From an uncultured Cohaesibacter sp. (lineage in GTDB: Bacteria > Pseudomonadota > Alphaproteobacteria > Rhizobiales > Cohaesibacteraceae), in contig NZ_OY781091.1 of NCBI RefSeq assembly GCF_963676275.1, forward strand, positions 1,838,775 to 1,902,774: a stretch of 64,000 nt of DNA. Reading direction: 5' to 3'. Below the pieces are notes generated by a model. It saw nothing but the letters and a program-made list of their open reading frames with translations. It was not told where the DNA came from and did no database searches. Of this stretch, positions 42,273-51,387 are shown in pieces. Every line of letters begins with the position of its first letter. The first letter of the stretch is position 1. A program made the translations under genes and the position numbers.

Positions 42273-42364
42273 AGGGTAGACACAGGCCAGCGCGCGGCCG
42301 GGGTGCTGGAGTGCCAGCAATATACAAGCAACATATTTGACTGAAGACCTGAGAGGATCTGTGA

Positions 42365-42820
42365 ATGTCAAGAAAACAAAAGAGGATGATGTTGATCGGA
42401 GCCGCCGGTTTCGTCCTTTTTGCCGCTGTCGGCCTGATATTGTTTGCTTTGCAAAATCAGATCACCTTCTTTATGAGCCCTTCGGAGATTGCGGAAAAGG
42501 GTGTCGCTCCGGGGCAACGCATCCGCCTTGGCGGGCTGGTCAAGGAAGAATCTGTCATCCGATCCGATACAGCACATGTGTCTTTTGTGGTGACCGATGG
42601 TGGCGCAGAAATCAAGGTTGCCTATGCAGGCATTCTGCCAGATCTGTTTCGTGAAGGGCAGGGGGTGGTTACCGAAGGGGCACTCAATCCGGACGGTTCC
42701 TTTCAGGCAGATACCGTTCTTGCAAAGCATGACGAGAATTACATGCCGCGTGAAGTGGCTGATGCGCTAAAGGAGCAGGGGCATTGGCAGGATAGCTATG
42801 GCAAGGTGCAATCAAACTGA
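42365..42820 (+). CDS. ccmE: Haem chaperone CcmE (CycJ)
   Basis: A 151-residue membrane-anchored haem chaperone. Helix at about 8-30; the periplasmic OB-fold carries [14 protein letters not shown] and [20 protein letters not shown], and the haem-binding His 122 with Tyr 126 in KHDENYMP. It carries haem covalently from CcmC to CcmFH. Confidence 0.95.
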   Translation: MSRKQKRMMLIGAAGFVLFAAVGLILFALQNQITFFMSPSEIAEKGVAPGQRIRLGGLVKEESVIRSDTAHVSFVVTDGGAEIKVAYAGILPDLFREGQGVVTEGALNPDGSFQADTVLAKHDENYMPREVADALKEQGHWQDSYGKVQSN

Positions 42821-42908
42821 CCGCTTCCAGCAAATGCAATATCAGAAGACATTCAGATGATGCTTTTGCATCAAAAGCGCGAGGCGCTCACGTAAGGGGA
42901 AAGAATAG

Positions 42909-44894
42909 ATGATCATAGAGCTGGGCCATTTTATGCTCGTGTTGGCGCTCGTCTTGGCATTGATTCAGTCTGTCGTTCCAATCTGGGGCGCTCAGGTCAA
43001 TGACAGCCGTCTTATGGCGGTTGCCAGCCCGCTGGCCATTTTGCAGTTTCTGTTTGTCGGACTTGCTTTTGCTGCACTGACACAGGCCTATGTGACGTCG
43101 GATTTCTCCGTGCAGAATGTCTGGGAAAACAGCCATTCCACCATGCCGCTATTGTATAAATTCACCTCTGTGTGGGGCAACCATGAAGGCTCGATGTTGC
43201 TTTGGGTCTTCATTCTGGTGATCTTCAGCGCCATGGTCGGAGCCTTCGGGCGCAATCTTCCTCCCAAGCTCAAGGCCAATACTCTTGCGGTTCAGGGATG
43301 GATCACGGTTGCTTTCCTGCTCTTCGTGCTATTCACTTCCAATCCCTTCCACCGCATCGCCAATGCGCCCATTGAAGGCCGGGATCTCAATCCCATTCTT
43401 CAGGATGTCGGCCTCGCTATTCATCCGCCGCTTTTATATCTTGGCTATGTCGGCTTCTCGATCGCCTTTGCCTTTTCCATTGCAGCGTTGCTGGAGGGGC
43501 GGATCGATGCTGCCTGGGCCCGTTGGGTGCGGCCTTGGGTGCTCGCTGCCTGGGGGCTGTTGACCCTTGGCATCGCAATGGGATCTTACTGGGCCTATTA
43601 TGAATTGGGCTGGGGCGGATACTGGTTCTGGGATCCGGTGGAGAATGCTTCCTTCATGCCATGGCTTAGCGGAACTGCGTTGCTGCATTCCGCTATCGTT
43701 ATGGAAAAGCGGGGCGCGCTGAAGGTCTGGACCATTCTTTTGTCCATCCTGACATTCTCCCTGTCGCTGCTGGGCACATTCCTTGTCCGTTCGGGGGTGC
43801 TCACATCCGTTCATGCCTTCGCAACGGATCCTTCCCGTGGTGTGTTCATTCTGGTGCTGCTTGTCGCCTTCATCGGAGGAGGCTTGTCGCTTTTTGCGTG
43901 GCGCGCACCGATGCTCAAACAGGGAGGGATATTCTCGCCCATCTCGCGCGAAGGCTCCTTGGTGCTGAACAATCTGTTCCTTTCGGCCGCAACGGCAGCT
44001 GTGCTGGTGGGCACGCTCTACCCACTGGCGCTTGAGGCCACCACAGGCGCCAAGATTTCCGTTGGCGCACCCTTCTTCAATGCCACCTTCGGTCCGATGA
44101 TGATCCCGCTGCTCGTTGCTGTCCCTCTGGGGCCTTTGCTCGCCTGGAAAAGAGGAGATCTTTTTGCAGCCCTGCAACGGCTCTTCATTGCTTTGGGAGC
44201 TGCCATATTCGTTACCCTGCTCTGTTATGCCTTCATCCATGGAGGCAGCGCTCTGGCGCCGCTCGGCATCGGCCTTGCTGTCTGGGTCATGGTTGGGGCG
44301 TTGGCTGAAATCCATCTGCGTATTGGCCTTTTCAAAATGCCGTTGAGCAAGTCCTTTTCGCGGTTTGTCGGGCTGCCGCGTACCGTTTTCGGCGCAGCTC
44401 TTGGGCATTTCGGTCTTGGCATGACATTGCTCGGGCTGATTGTCGCCAGCGCCTATCAGACCGAGCAGATATTGGTGATGAAGCCGGGAGATCAGACCAC
44501 GGTTGCCGGATATAGCTTTCATCTCAACGGTTTTCGTGAGCATGGCGAGTTCAACTATGTTGATCTAATTGGGTCCTTCAAAGTCACCAAAGGTGATCAG
44601 GACATCGCTATTCTGCATCCGGCCAAACGCGTCTACACATCCCGCAATATGCCCACCACAGAAACCGCCATTCACACAATTGGCGGCGTGACACAGCTTT
44701 ATATTTCTTTGGGTGATGCACAGAATGAAGATGGAATTGGTGTGCGGATCTATTACAAACCATGGGTGACCTTCATCTGGCTTGGTTGCGTCGTGATGTT
44801 TATTGGTGGATGCCTCTCCCTCTCGGATCGGCGATTGCGCATTGGTGCCCCAGCGCGCAAAGGGCGCGCAAAACAAGCTGCCGGTACGGCTTGA
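42909..44894 (+). CDS. ccmF: Haem lyase subunit CcmF (CycK)
   Basis: A 661-residue polytopic membrane protein with many helices. The WWD-type haem-handling motif is WGGYWFWDPVENASFMPWL (about residues 235-255), and conserved periplasmic histidines include those in IHPPLLYLGY and SVHAFATDP. It ligates haem to apocytochrome c with CcmH and CcmI. Confidence 0.96.
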   Translation: MIIELGHFMLVLALVLALIQSVVPIWGAQVNDSRLMAVASPLAILQFLFVGLAFAALTQAYVTSDFSVQNVWENSHSTMPLLYKFTSVWGNHEGSMLLWVFILVIFSAMVGAFGRNLPPKLKANTLAVQGWITVAFLLFVLFTSNPFHRIANAPIEGRDLNPILQDVGLAIHPPLLYLGYVGFSIAFAFSIAALLEGRIDAAWARWVRPWVLAAWGLLTLGIAMGSYWAYYELGWGGYWFWDPVENASFMPWLSGTALLHSAIVMEKRGALKVWTILLSILTFSLSLLGTFLVRSGVLTSVHAFATDPSRGVFILVLLVAFIGGGLSLFAWRAPMLKQGGIFSPISREGSLVLNNLFLSAATAAVLVGTLYPLALEATTGAKISVGAPFFNATFGPMMIPLLVAVPLGPLLAWKRGDLFAALQRLFIALGAAIFVTLLCYAFIHGGSALAPLGIGLAVWVMVGALAEIHLRIGLFKMPLSKSFSRFVGLPRTVFGAALGHFGLGMTLLGLIVASAYQTEQILVMKPGDQTTVAGYSFHLNGFREHGEFNYVDLIGSFKVTKGDQDIAILHPAKRVYTSRNMPTTETAIHTIGGVTQLYISLGDAQNEDGIGVRIYYKPWVTFIWLGCVVMFIGGCLSLSDRRLRIGAPARKGRAKQAAGTA

Positions 44895-44932
44895 TGGTTT
44901 TGCCACCCTGCATTTGAAACAGGATAAAGAAA

Positions 44933-45448
44933 ATGTCTATACAGCCTCGCACTATTTCGCGTTTGCTCGCTGTCTTTCTGCTGCTCCTGTCCGCACAGTT
45001 TGTGATGGCGCCGGCCTATGCCGTCAAGCCTGATGAAATGCTCAAGGATCCCAAGCTGGAATCGCGGGCCAGAGACATTTCTGAAGGGCTGCGCTGTCTG
45101 GTTTGTCAGAACCAGTCCATCGACGATTCCGATGCACCATTGGCGCGGGACTTGCGGATACTGGTGCGAGAACGCCTCTCCAAAGGGGATAGTGACAAGC
45201 AGGTCAAAGACTTCCTTGTGGATCGCTATGGCGAATTTGTGCTGCTCAAGCCTACATTTTCGACAAAGAACATCCTGCTTTGGGCATTTGGTCCATTGGT
45301 CCTGATCTTGGGCGTGATGGGGATATTTCTCTTTTATCAGCGCAACCGGATCATCGCCCAGAAGGCGGAAGCGCAGGGAGAGACACATCTCAGCGCAGAC
45401 GAAAAGGAACGGCTGGAGCGCATTCTCTCCGACGAAAGCAAGGAATAG
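44933..45448 (+). CDS. ccmH: Haem lyase subunit CcmH (CycL)
   Basis: A 171-residue protein with a signal/anchor helix (about 8-28), the redox motif LRCLVCQNQSI that reduces the haem-binding cysteines of apocytochrome c, the block SDKQVKDFLVDRYGEFVLLK, and a second helix at about 120-140. Charged cytoplasmic tail. It is the last gene of the ccm operon; degP-class genes follow, a gene order I recall from Sinorhizobium. Confidence 0.94.
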   Translation: MSIQPRTISRLLAVFLLLLSAQFVMAPAYAVKPDEMLKDPKLESRARDISEGLRCLVCQNQSIDDSDAPLARDLRILVRERLSKGDSDKQVKDFLVDRYGEFVLLKPTFSTKNILLWAFGPLVLILGVMGIFLFYQRNRIIAQKAEAQGETHLSADEKERLERILSDESKE

Positions 45449-45686
45449 GCGAACCCGGTTCGGCTTTTACTGACAAAAGACATCCGATGCCGGTTCTCTC
45501 CGTTCAGTTTGTGCACACTCTACGCATACTCCGCCCATTGCATGTCGGTCTTGCCTTTATGGCAATTCGCGCTTTTCAATTCTTCGACTTCATGCTAATC
45601 CCGCCAGCTCCGGCACCCGTAGGTCATTCACGGGTGCCTGTTTGTTTGGATGTCTGTTCGGATAATGCATGAGGAAGGATGAGGCG

Positions 45687-46952
45687 ATGGCGGAAGCGAT
45701 TTGTTGCGGGCTGGATTTTGGAACATCAAACTCGACACTGGGCCTCATGGAGAAGGGAAAGGCTACGCTCGTTCCCATGGAAGGTGAGGAAGTGACCATC
45801 CCTTCAGCATTATTCTTCGATTTCGAAGAGCATGCTGTCCATTATGGTCGTGATGCCATTCAGACTTATCTGGAGGGCGGGGAAGGGCGCATGATGCGTG
45901 CCCTCAAATCCATTCTGGGAACGCCTACCATGCAGGAATTCACCATGGTGGGAAGTGAACGCAAACCTTTCACCGCAGTGCTGGGCCTGTTTCTTCAGCA
46001 GATGAAGGCACGGGCAGAGGCTCGGATTGGTGAAGAGCTGACGCATGTTGTCATGGGGCGTCCGGTTCAGTTCGTCGACAACAATCCCGGAGCCGACAGA
46101 GAAGCTGAACAGACGATGCGAGCAATCGCGCAGGATGTCGGCTTTACCGAGATCGAGTTCGAGTTTGAACCTGTCGCCGCCGCTCGGGACTTCCAGCAGC
46201 TTGCCACGCAGGAAGAAATCGCGCTCATCATCGATATTGGCGGCGGTACTTCGGATTTCACCATACTCAAGGTCTCTCCATCAGATTTGCTGGAACATCC
46301 GGGCAATTCCCGCGATCAGATTCTTGCCAATACTGGCATTCATATTGGCGGGACGGATTTTGACCGCTGGTTGTCTCTGGCCAGCGTCATGCCCTTGCTT
46401 GGCTATCAAAGCCCCATGAGCAAGGAAGGCCGCCTGATGCCGGTCGGCTATTATCACGATCTGGCCACCTGGCAGAAAATTAACTTCCTTTATGACCACA
46501 AGACCCATAGCGAGCTGCGCTATCTGCGCAAGGAAGCGCGCGAGCCTATGCTGCTTGATCGCCTGATCAAGCTGCTCGAATTGCGTGAAGGGCACCGTCT
46601 TGCCCTGTCTGTAGAGCAAAGCAAGGTTACCCTGTCTGATCAGCAAGAGACCGAACTGCTGCTTTCTTTCATTGAACAGGGATTGCGGGCAGGCATCTCG
46701 CGCGACGATCTGATCTCAAGCCTTGAGGATGGGACCGAGCGCATCAAGCGTACGATTGCAGAGGCGCTTGCGATGGCTTCTGTCTCCGGCGAGGCGATCA
46801 CCGCGGTTTTCCTCACCGGAGGGTCAACCAAGGTTCCCTATATCCGTCAGAGCCTTACCGGCATGGTTCCAAATGCAAAAGTCATCGAGGGCGATGCTTT
46901 CGGTTCGGTGGGAATCGGGTTGGCACTCGAGGCTCAAAGGCGCTTCCAGTAG
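45687..46952 (+). CDS. Hsp70-family protein (YegD-like)
   Basis: A 421-residue actin-fold ATPase: phosphate-1 motif CGLDFGTSNSTLGLM, IDIGGGTSDFTIL (phosphate 2), and the adenosine motif FLTGGSTKVPYIRQSL. It lacks the substrate-binding domain of DnaK, like E. coli YegD. The ATG at 45687 has a good GAGGAAGGATGAGG ribosome site; an in-frame ATG at 45669 has none. Chaperone-like role unproven. Confidence 0.88.
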   Translation: MAEAICCGLDFGTSNSTLGLMEKGKATLVPMEGEEVTIPSALFFDFEEHAVHYGRDAIQTYLEGGEGRMMRALKSILGTPTMQEFTMVGSERKPFTAVLGLFLQQMKARAEARIGEELTHVVMGRPVQFVDNNPGADREAEQTMRAIAQDVGFTEIEFEFEPVAAARDFQQLATQEEIALIIDIGGGTSDFTILKVSPSDLLEHPGNSRDQILANTGIHIGGTDFDRWLSLASVMPLLGYQSPMSKEGRLMPVGYYHDLATWQKINFLYDHKTHSELRYLRKEAREPMLLDRLIKLLELREGHRLALSVEQSKVTLSDQQETELLLSFIEQGLRAGISRDDLISSLEDGTERIKRTIAEALAMASVSGEAITAVFLTGGSTKVPYIRQSLTGMVPNAKVIEGDAFGSVGIGLALEAQRRFQ

Positions 46953-47303
46953 CAGCTTTCAGGCTGCAAATCGTTAAGAATTGTGGCGAAAGCATGCCCG
47001 AATTCGCCTCCCGCCCACCAGCATGATCGCACCATATTTGCGAGCGATTGTCGAAAACTAATTTAAGTATCTGATGTTAAATGGGAAACCGTCTTTCTTC
47101 AACATTACGCATCTTTAATTCAAATGGCTCGCATCTGGCCAATTTTACCCCATATAAAATAAGTCATCGCAATCAAGCGCTAGAAGCGCGGCATCATTCT
47201 GATGGATTGCCAGCGCTTTGCGCCTTTGAATAAAATAGTTCACTAGGATACTCTGACCCCTGCCTTGACGGGCGCCAGAGCAGAAAATGAGCGGAGACCC
47301 TTG
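46953..47303. other. Gene-free stretch upstream of degP
   Basis: About 350 nt with no recognisable gene, RNA or terminator. It presumably holds the degP promoter; no standard sigma70 or heat-shock box was confidently seen. Confidence 0.55.
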
Positions 47304-48821
47304 ATGATGAAGTCCAAGTTTAAACATGTCTCGGTAAAGACCACCTTGTTGGCGTCCGCCCTGTGCCTGGGCGTCGTTGCCGGAGCCACTGTGCCGACCC
47401 TGATTACCGGGCAGCCTGCAGCTCAGGCTCAGCCAGTGGAAGTGACGGCTCCAGCCCAGCCGGTTGACTTTACCAATGTGGTGAAGGCGGTCAAACCTGC
47501 CGTTGTTTCGGTTCAGGTAAAAACCGAAATCGAGCCGCAGACCATTCAGAATTTCTCGATTCCGGGCTTTCCCGAATTCCGTGATCTGCCAAAAGATCAC
47601 CCGTTCAATCGCTTCTTCCGTCGCTTTGGCGAGCAGGAACAAGAGGGCGATCAGGGCAACAAGAAGCCAGTGCCGCATTATGCGCAGGCTCAGGGCTCCG
47701 GTTTCTTCATTTCCGAGGACGGCTATGTCGTGACCAACCATCACGTGGTCGACAAGGGCGTTGAATTCGTTCTGGTCATGGATGATGGCACCAAGCTGGA
47801 TGCAGATCTCGTCGGCTCGGATGAAAAATCCGATCTGGCTCTGCTCAAGGTCAAGGATACGGATCGCAAGTTCCAATATGTGAAATTCGCAGACAGCGTG
47901 CCCGCTGTTGGTTCATGGGTTCTTGCCGTGGGTAATCCGTTTGGTCTGGGTGGAACGGTAACAGCCGGTATCGTTTCGGCTGATGGCCGTGATATCAGCG
48001 CCCAGAATTATGAAAGCTTCATTCAGATTGACGCTGCCGTGAACAAGGGCAACTCTGGTGGCCCGACCTTCAACCTCAATGGTGAAGTGATCGGTATCAA
48101 CACCGCGATCTACTCCCCGTCCGGTGGCAACGTAGGCATCGCCTTCGCCATTCCGGCCGAAGTGGCGCAGGATGTCATCAACGATCTCCAACATGGCGGC
48201 AAGGTGAAACGCGGCTGGCTCGGCGTCCATATTCAGAATGTCACCGAAGATATTGCCGATAGTCTCGGGCTCGCCGAAGCATCCGGCGCCATGGTAACCA
48301 GCACCGATGAAACCGCTCCGGCGTTCAAATCCGGGGTCAAGGTCGGTGACGTGATCCTCGCGGTTGATGGGGACGAGGTCAAGAATACTCGCGAACTGGC
48401 CCGTCATATCGGCCGTGCAGATCCTGAGTCCGACGTTGAACTGACCATCTGGCGTGAAGACAAGGAAATCAAGGTTACGGTTCATCTGGGCACCTATCCA
48501 GATCAGACCGCTTCCAGCGACGGATCCGATGACGACAGCCAGCAGCCGGGCGAACCGGCCGCCTTTGATGATTTCGGCATGACCTTGCAGGCTGGCGAAG
48601 AGGGATTGGTCATCACCAACATTGACCCGGATGGCGTGGCCGCTGAAAAGGGCCTTACCCGTGGTGATATCATCCAGTCTGTCGGCGGCAAGGATGTCAA
48701 GACGATTGAGGATATCAATAAGGGTGTTGCCGCAGCCAAGGACAACGGTCGCAAGACCATCCTTATGCGTATCAAGACCGATGGCGGCATTCGCTTTGTT
48801 GGTCTGCCAGTAAAGAAATAG
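47304..48821 (+). CDS. degP: Periplasmic serine protease DegP/HtrA (Do family)
   Basis: A 505-residue envelope quality-control protease. Signal peptide about 1-40 (VSVKTTLLASALCLGVVAGA). Catalytic triad: His near 146 in VVTNHHVVDKG, Asp near 177 in SDLALLKV, Ser near 252 in KGNSGGPTFN. Two PDZ domains follow (about 285-385 and 415-505). The ATG at 47304 was chosen because it gives a normal signal peptide; the frame opens earlier at 47265. A terminator lies after the gene. Confidence 0.94.
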   Translation: MMKSKFKHVSVKTTLLASALCLGVVAGATVPTLITGQPAAQAQPVEVTAPAQPVDFTNVVKAVKPAVVSVQVKTEIEPQTIQNFSIPGFPEFRDLPKDHPFNRFFRRFGEQEQEGDQGNKKPVPHYAQAQGSGFFISEDGYVVTNHHVVDKGVEFVLVMDDGTKLDADLVGSDEKSDLALLKVKDTDRKFQYVKFADSVPAVGSWVLAVGNPFGLGGTVTAGIVSADGRDISAQNYESFIQIDAAVNKGNSGGPTFNLNGEVIGINTAIYSPSGGNVGIAFAIPAEVAQDVINDLQHGGKVKRGWLGVHIQNVTEDIADSLGLAEASGAMVTSTDETAPAFKSGVKVGDVILAVDGDEVKNTRELARHIGRADPESDVELTIWREDKEIKVTVHLGTYPDQTASSDGSDDDSQQPGEPAAFDDFGMTLQAGEEGLVITNIDPDGVAAEKGLTRGDIIQSVGGKDVKTIEDINKGVAAAKDNGRKTILMRIKTDGGIRFVGLPVKK

Positions 48822-48861
48822 TCTGCGCCTGTTTCACTCGATTATTTCGTGAAAATCGACG

Positions 48862-48886
48862 AAGGGGGCCTGCGTGCCCCCTTTTT
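48862..48886 (+). terminator. Intrinsic terminator after degP
   Basis: An 8-bp G/C-rich stem aagggggc / gccccctt with a 6-nt loop and a T run. Confidence 0.85.
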
Positions 48887-49053
48887 CGCAAATGCTTCTG
48901 CAAGCCTGTGATTTGGCAGACTTTTCCCCGTAAACGACCTTTGCTGAATGGCAAAGACCGCTATAATCCCCTAGACCAACCATGAGACGTGGTTTTGACC
49001 TTCCATCCCGGACCGCATCGAAGATGGATGGGCCAAACACAAAGAGGCTGATT

Positions 49054-49731
49054 ATGCGCATCCTGATCATTGAAGACGACATTGAGGCAGCCGCCTATCT
49101 TGCCAAGGGACTAAAGGAAGCCGGGCACCATTGTGAACATGCCGCCGATGGCGATCAGGGCTATGACATGGCCGCAAGAAGCGGCTATGACGTTATGATC
49201 ATTGACCGCATGTTGCCCAAACGCGATGGCCTTTCCGTTATCGAACAGCGGCGCAAGGAGGGCGATGAAACCCCGGTCCTGATCCTGTCGGCGCTGGGCG
49301 AGGTGGATGATCGCGTGACCGGGCTGCGAGCTGGAGGCGATGATTATCTCACCAAGCCTTATGCCTTTACCGAGCTTCTGGCCCGTATTGAGGTCATGGC
49401 AAGAAGGCGCAATCCCGGTGAGGTGGAAACCGTCTATCGTGTTGCGGATCTTGAACTGGATCGCCTCTCCCATAGTGTCAAGCGCGCAGGCGAGACCATT
49501 CTGCTTCAGCCGCGAGAATTTCGCCTTCTGGAATATCTCATGAAGAATGCCGGGCAGGTTGTGACCCGAACCATGCTGCTCGAAAATGTCTGGGATTATC
49601 ATTTCGATCCGCAGACAAATGTTATCGACGTGCATATTTCGCGGCTCCGGTCCAAGATTGACAAGGGCTTCGATCCTGCATTGCTGCAAACTGTGCGTGG
49701 CTCCGGCTATAGTCTGCGTGAGCCAGACTAG
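49054..49731 (+). CDS. OmpR-family response regulator
   Basis: A 225-residue regulator from the ATG at 49054 (the start of the canonical MRILIIEDD; the frame is open to 48982). Receiver with D51 in MIIDRMLPKRDGL and K in YLTKPYAFTELL; C-terminal winged helix with LQPREFRLLEYLMKNAGQVV and NVIDVHISRLRSKID. It pairs with the kinase 91 bases later. Position between degP and glnE is conserved in Rhizobiales by my recollection; likely an envelope-stress or related system. Confidence 0.88.
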   Translation: MRILIIEDDIEAAAYLAKGLKEAGHHCEHAADGDQGYDMAARSGYDVMIIDRMLPKRDGLSVIEQRRKEGDETPVLILSALGEVDDRVTGLRAGGDDYLTKPYAFTELLARIEVMARRRNPGEVETVYRVADLELDRLSHSVKRAGETILLQPREFRLLEYLMKNAGQVVTRTMLLENVWDYHFDPQTNVIDVHISRLRSKIDKGFDPALLQTVRGSGYSLREPD

Positions 49732-49822
49732 GCTTTGCTGAAAGCTCGCCTTGCCGCCCTTGGTGGAATGGGGCCGGGGCTTTTCACTTTTTCAAGTTTT
49801 CGACTGTCTTTCAGGAGTGTGA

Positions 49823-51340
49823 ATGTCGCTTGGATCGATCAACAAGATTATGCGCACGACAGCTTTCAAGCTGAGCGCCATCTATTTGATCATTTTTTCC
49901 ATCTTCGCGATTTTCCTGATCGTCTATATTTCGATCAATACCCAGCTTCTGATGACAAGACAGCTCAATTCCACCATTGAGGCGGAGGTGCGCGGGCTGG
50001 TCGAACAATATCGCTCCGGCGGCATGCCCGGTCTGGTCAAGATCATTGAGGACCGGTCGCGTCGTCCCGGTGCCAGTCTCTATCTGGTCACCGATAGCCG
50101 TGGGCACTATGTTGCGGGCAACGTTGCCGCCCTTCCCAAATGGGTGCTTGATGAGCGGGGTGCGCTGGAGCAGTCGGTCACCTACCAGAGGCTCGGCGAA
50201 ACCGAACGAAAGGAATATAACGCGGTCGTCAGCGTCTATGAAATGTTCGGCGGATATCGGTTGCTGGTCGGCCGGGATGTGGGCGAACGCGAAATTTTCC
50301 GCAAGGTCGTCGAGCAGGCCTTTCTTGTTTCTGCCATTCTGATGATCGTTCTGGCGCTGTTGTCATGGATGTTTGTCTCCAGAAAAGTGCTCAAACGCAT
50401 CGACGCGATAGCGGGCGCATCCAGCAATATCATGCGCGGGCGGTTGGATGAGCGACTTCCCGTAACGCAGGCGGGGGATGAATTTGACCGACTGTCGGAA
50501 AATCTCAACACCATGCTGTCGCGGATAGAGATGCTGATGCAGGGCCTCAAGGAAGTCTCCGACAATATCGCCCATGATCTAAAGACACCGCTGACAAGAC
50601 TGCGCAATCGGGTGGAAGTGACGCTGGCATCCGGTCAGGGAGATGCCGATAGCTATCGTGAAGCGCTCGAAAAGACGTTGGAAGAATCCGATACCCTTAT
50701 CCGCACATTCGACGCCTTGCTTCGCATTGCCCGCGTCGAGGCCAAATCGACCCAGATCGAAAAGAGCGCGCTGGATATTGGTGCCATTGCTGCCGACATG
50801 GCAGAACTCTATGAACCGGTCGCTGAAGATGAAGGGGCGATCCTCACCTGGGATGCCGAACCGGGCCATGTCATTTCAGGCAACCGGGAACTGATCAGTC
50901 AGGCGGTTGCCAATCTTATAGACAATGCCCTCAAATATGCCGTGCGGCATGTTGCGGAACAAAGAGCGCAAGCGGACAGGCAGGGTGAGGGGGATCTGCC
51001 CGATGTGGCGCGAATCCATATTTCGGTCAAGCGAAGCGGCAAAGAGGAAAAAGCGGGGGCTGGCTATGATCCGCGCCCGATTATCCTTTCGGTCTGTGAT
51101 AACGGGCAGGGTATCGCCAAGGAAGATCGCGCGCGGGTCTTGCAGCGCTTTGTGCGTCTCGATAAAAGCCGTAGTCAACCGGGTTCGGGGCTCGGCCTCA
51201 GTCTGGTTAACGCAGTGGCAAGCTTGCATGAGGCAAAGATTGAGCTGGGAGACAATGAGCCGGGTCTGGTTTTTTCTATCCAATTTCCATCGGTTGAAAG
51301 AACGACCATTGCTCATGATGAGCGGGATGAAACGTCCTGA
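49823..51340 (+). CDS. HAMP sensor histidine kinase
   Basis: A 505-residue kinase: membrane helices at about 14-38 and 165-190, a periplasmic region between them, HAMP (about 190-240, DRLSENLNTMLSRIEMLMQG), H-box NIAHDLKTPLTRLRNRVE with phospho-His 251, and ATPase boxes VANLIDNALKYA, DNGQGI and GSGLGLSLVNAV. It is the probable partner of the response regulator upstream. Confidence 0.88.
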   Translation: MSLGSINKIMRTTAFKLSAIYLIIFSIFAIFLIVYISINTQLLMTRQLNSTIEAEVRGLVEQYRSGGMPGLVKIIEDRSRRPGASLYLVTDSRGHYVAGNVAALPKWVLDERGALEQSVTYQRLGETERKEYNAVVSVYEMFGGYRLLVGRDVGEREIFRKVVEQAFLVSAILMIVLALLSWMFVSRKVLKRIDAIAGASSNIMRGRLDERLPVTQAGDEFDRLSENLNTMLSRIEMLMQGLKEVSDNIAHDLKTPLTRLRNRVEVTLASGQGDADSYREALEKTLEESDTLIRTFDALLRIARVEAKSTQIEKSALDIGAIAADMAELYEPVAEDEGAILTWDAEPGHVISGNRELISQAVANLIDNALKYAVRHVAEQRAQADRQGEGDLPDVARIHISVKRSGKEEKAGAGYDPRPIILSVCDNGQGIAKEDRARVLQRFVRLDKSRSQPGSGLGLSLVNAVASLHEAKIELGDNEPGLVFSIQFPSVERTTIAHDERDETS

Positions 51341-51387
51341 TATTGGCTGAAATGGCCAGCAAAGACGATTGAAGAAGGGGAGAGAGA

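Noticed and set aside
43434-44543. Long minus-strand reading frame (369 codons) opposite ccmF
   Set aside because: Its product is low-complexity and charged with no family likeness, and the plus strand encodes a clear CcmF with all motifs.
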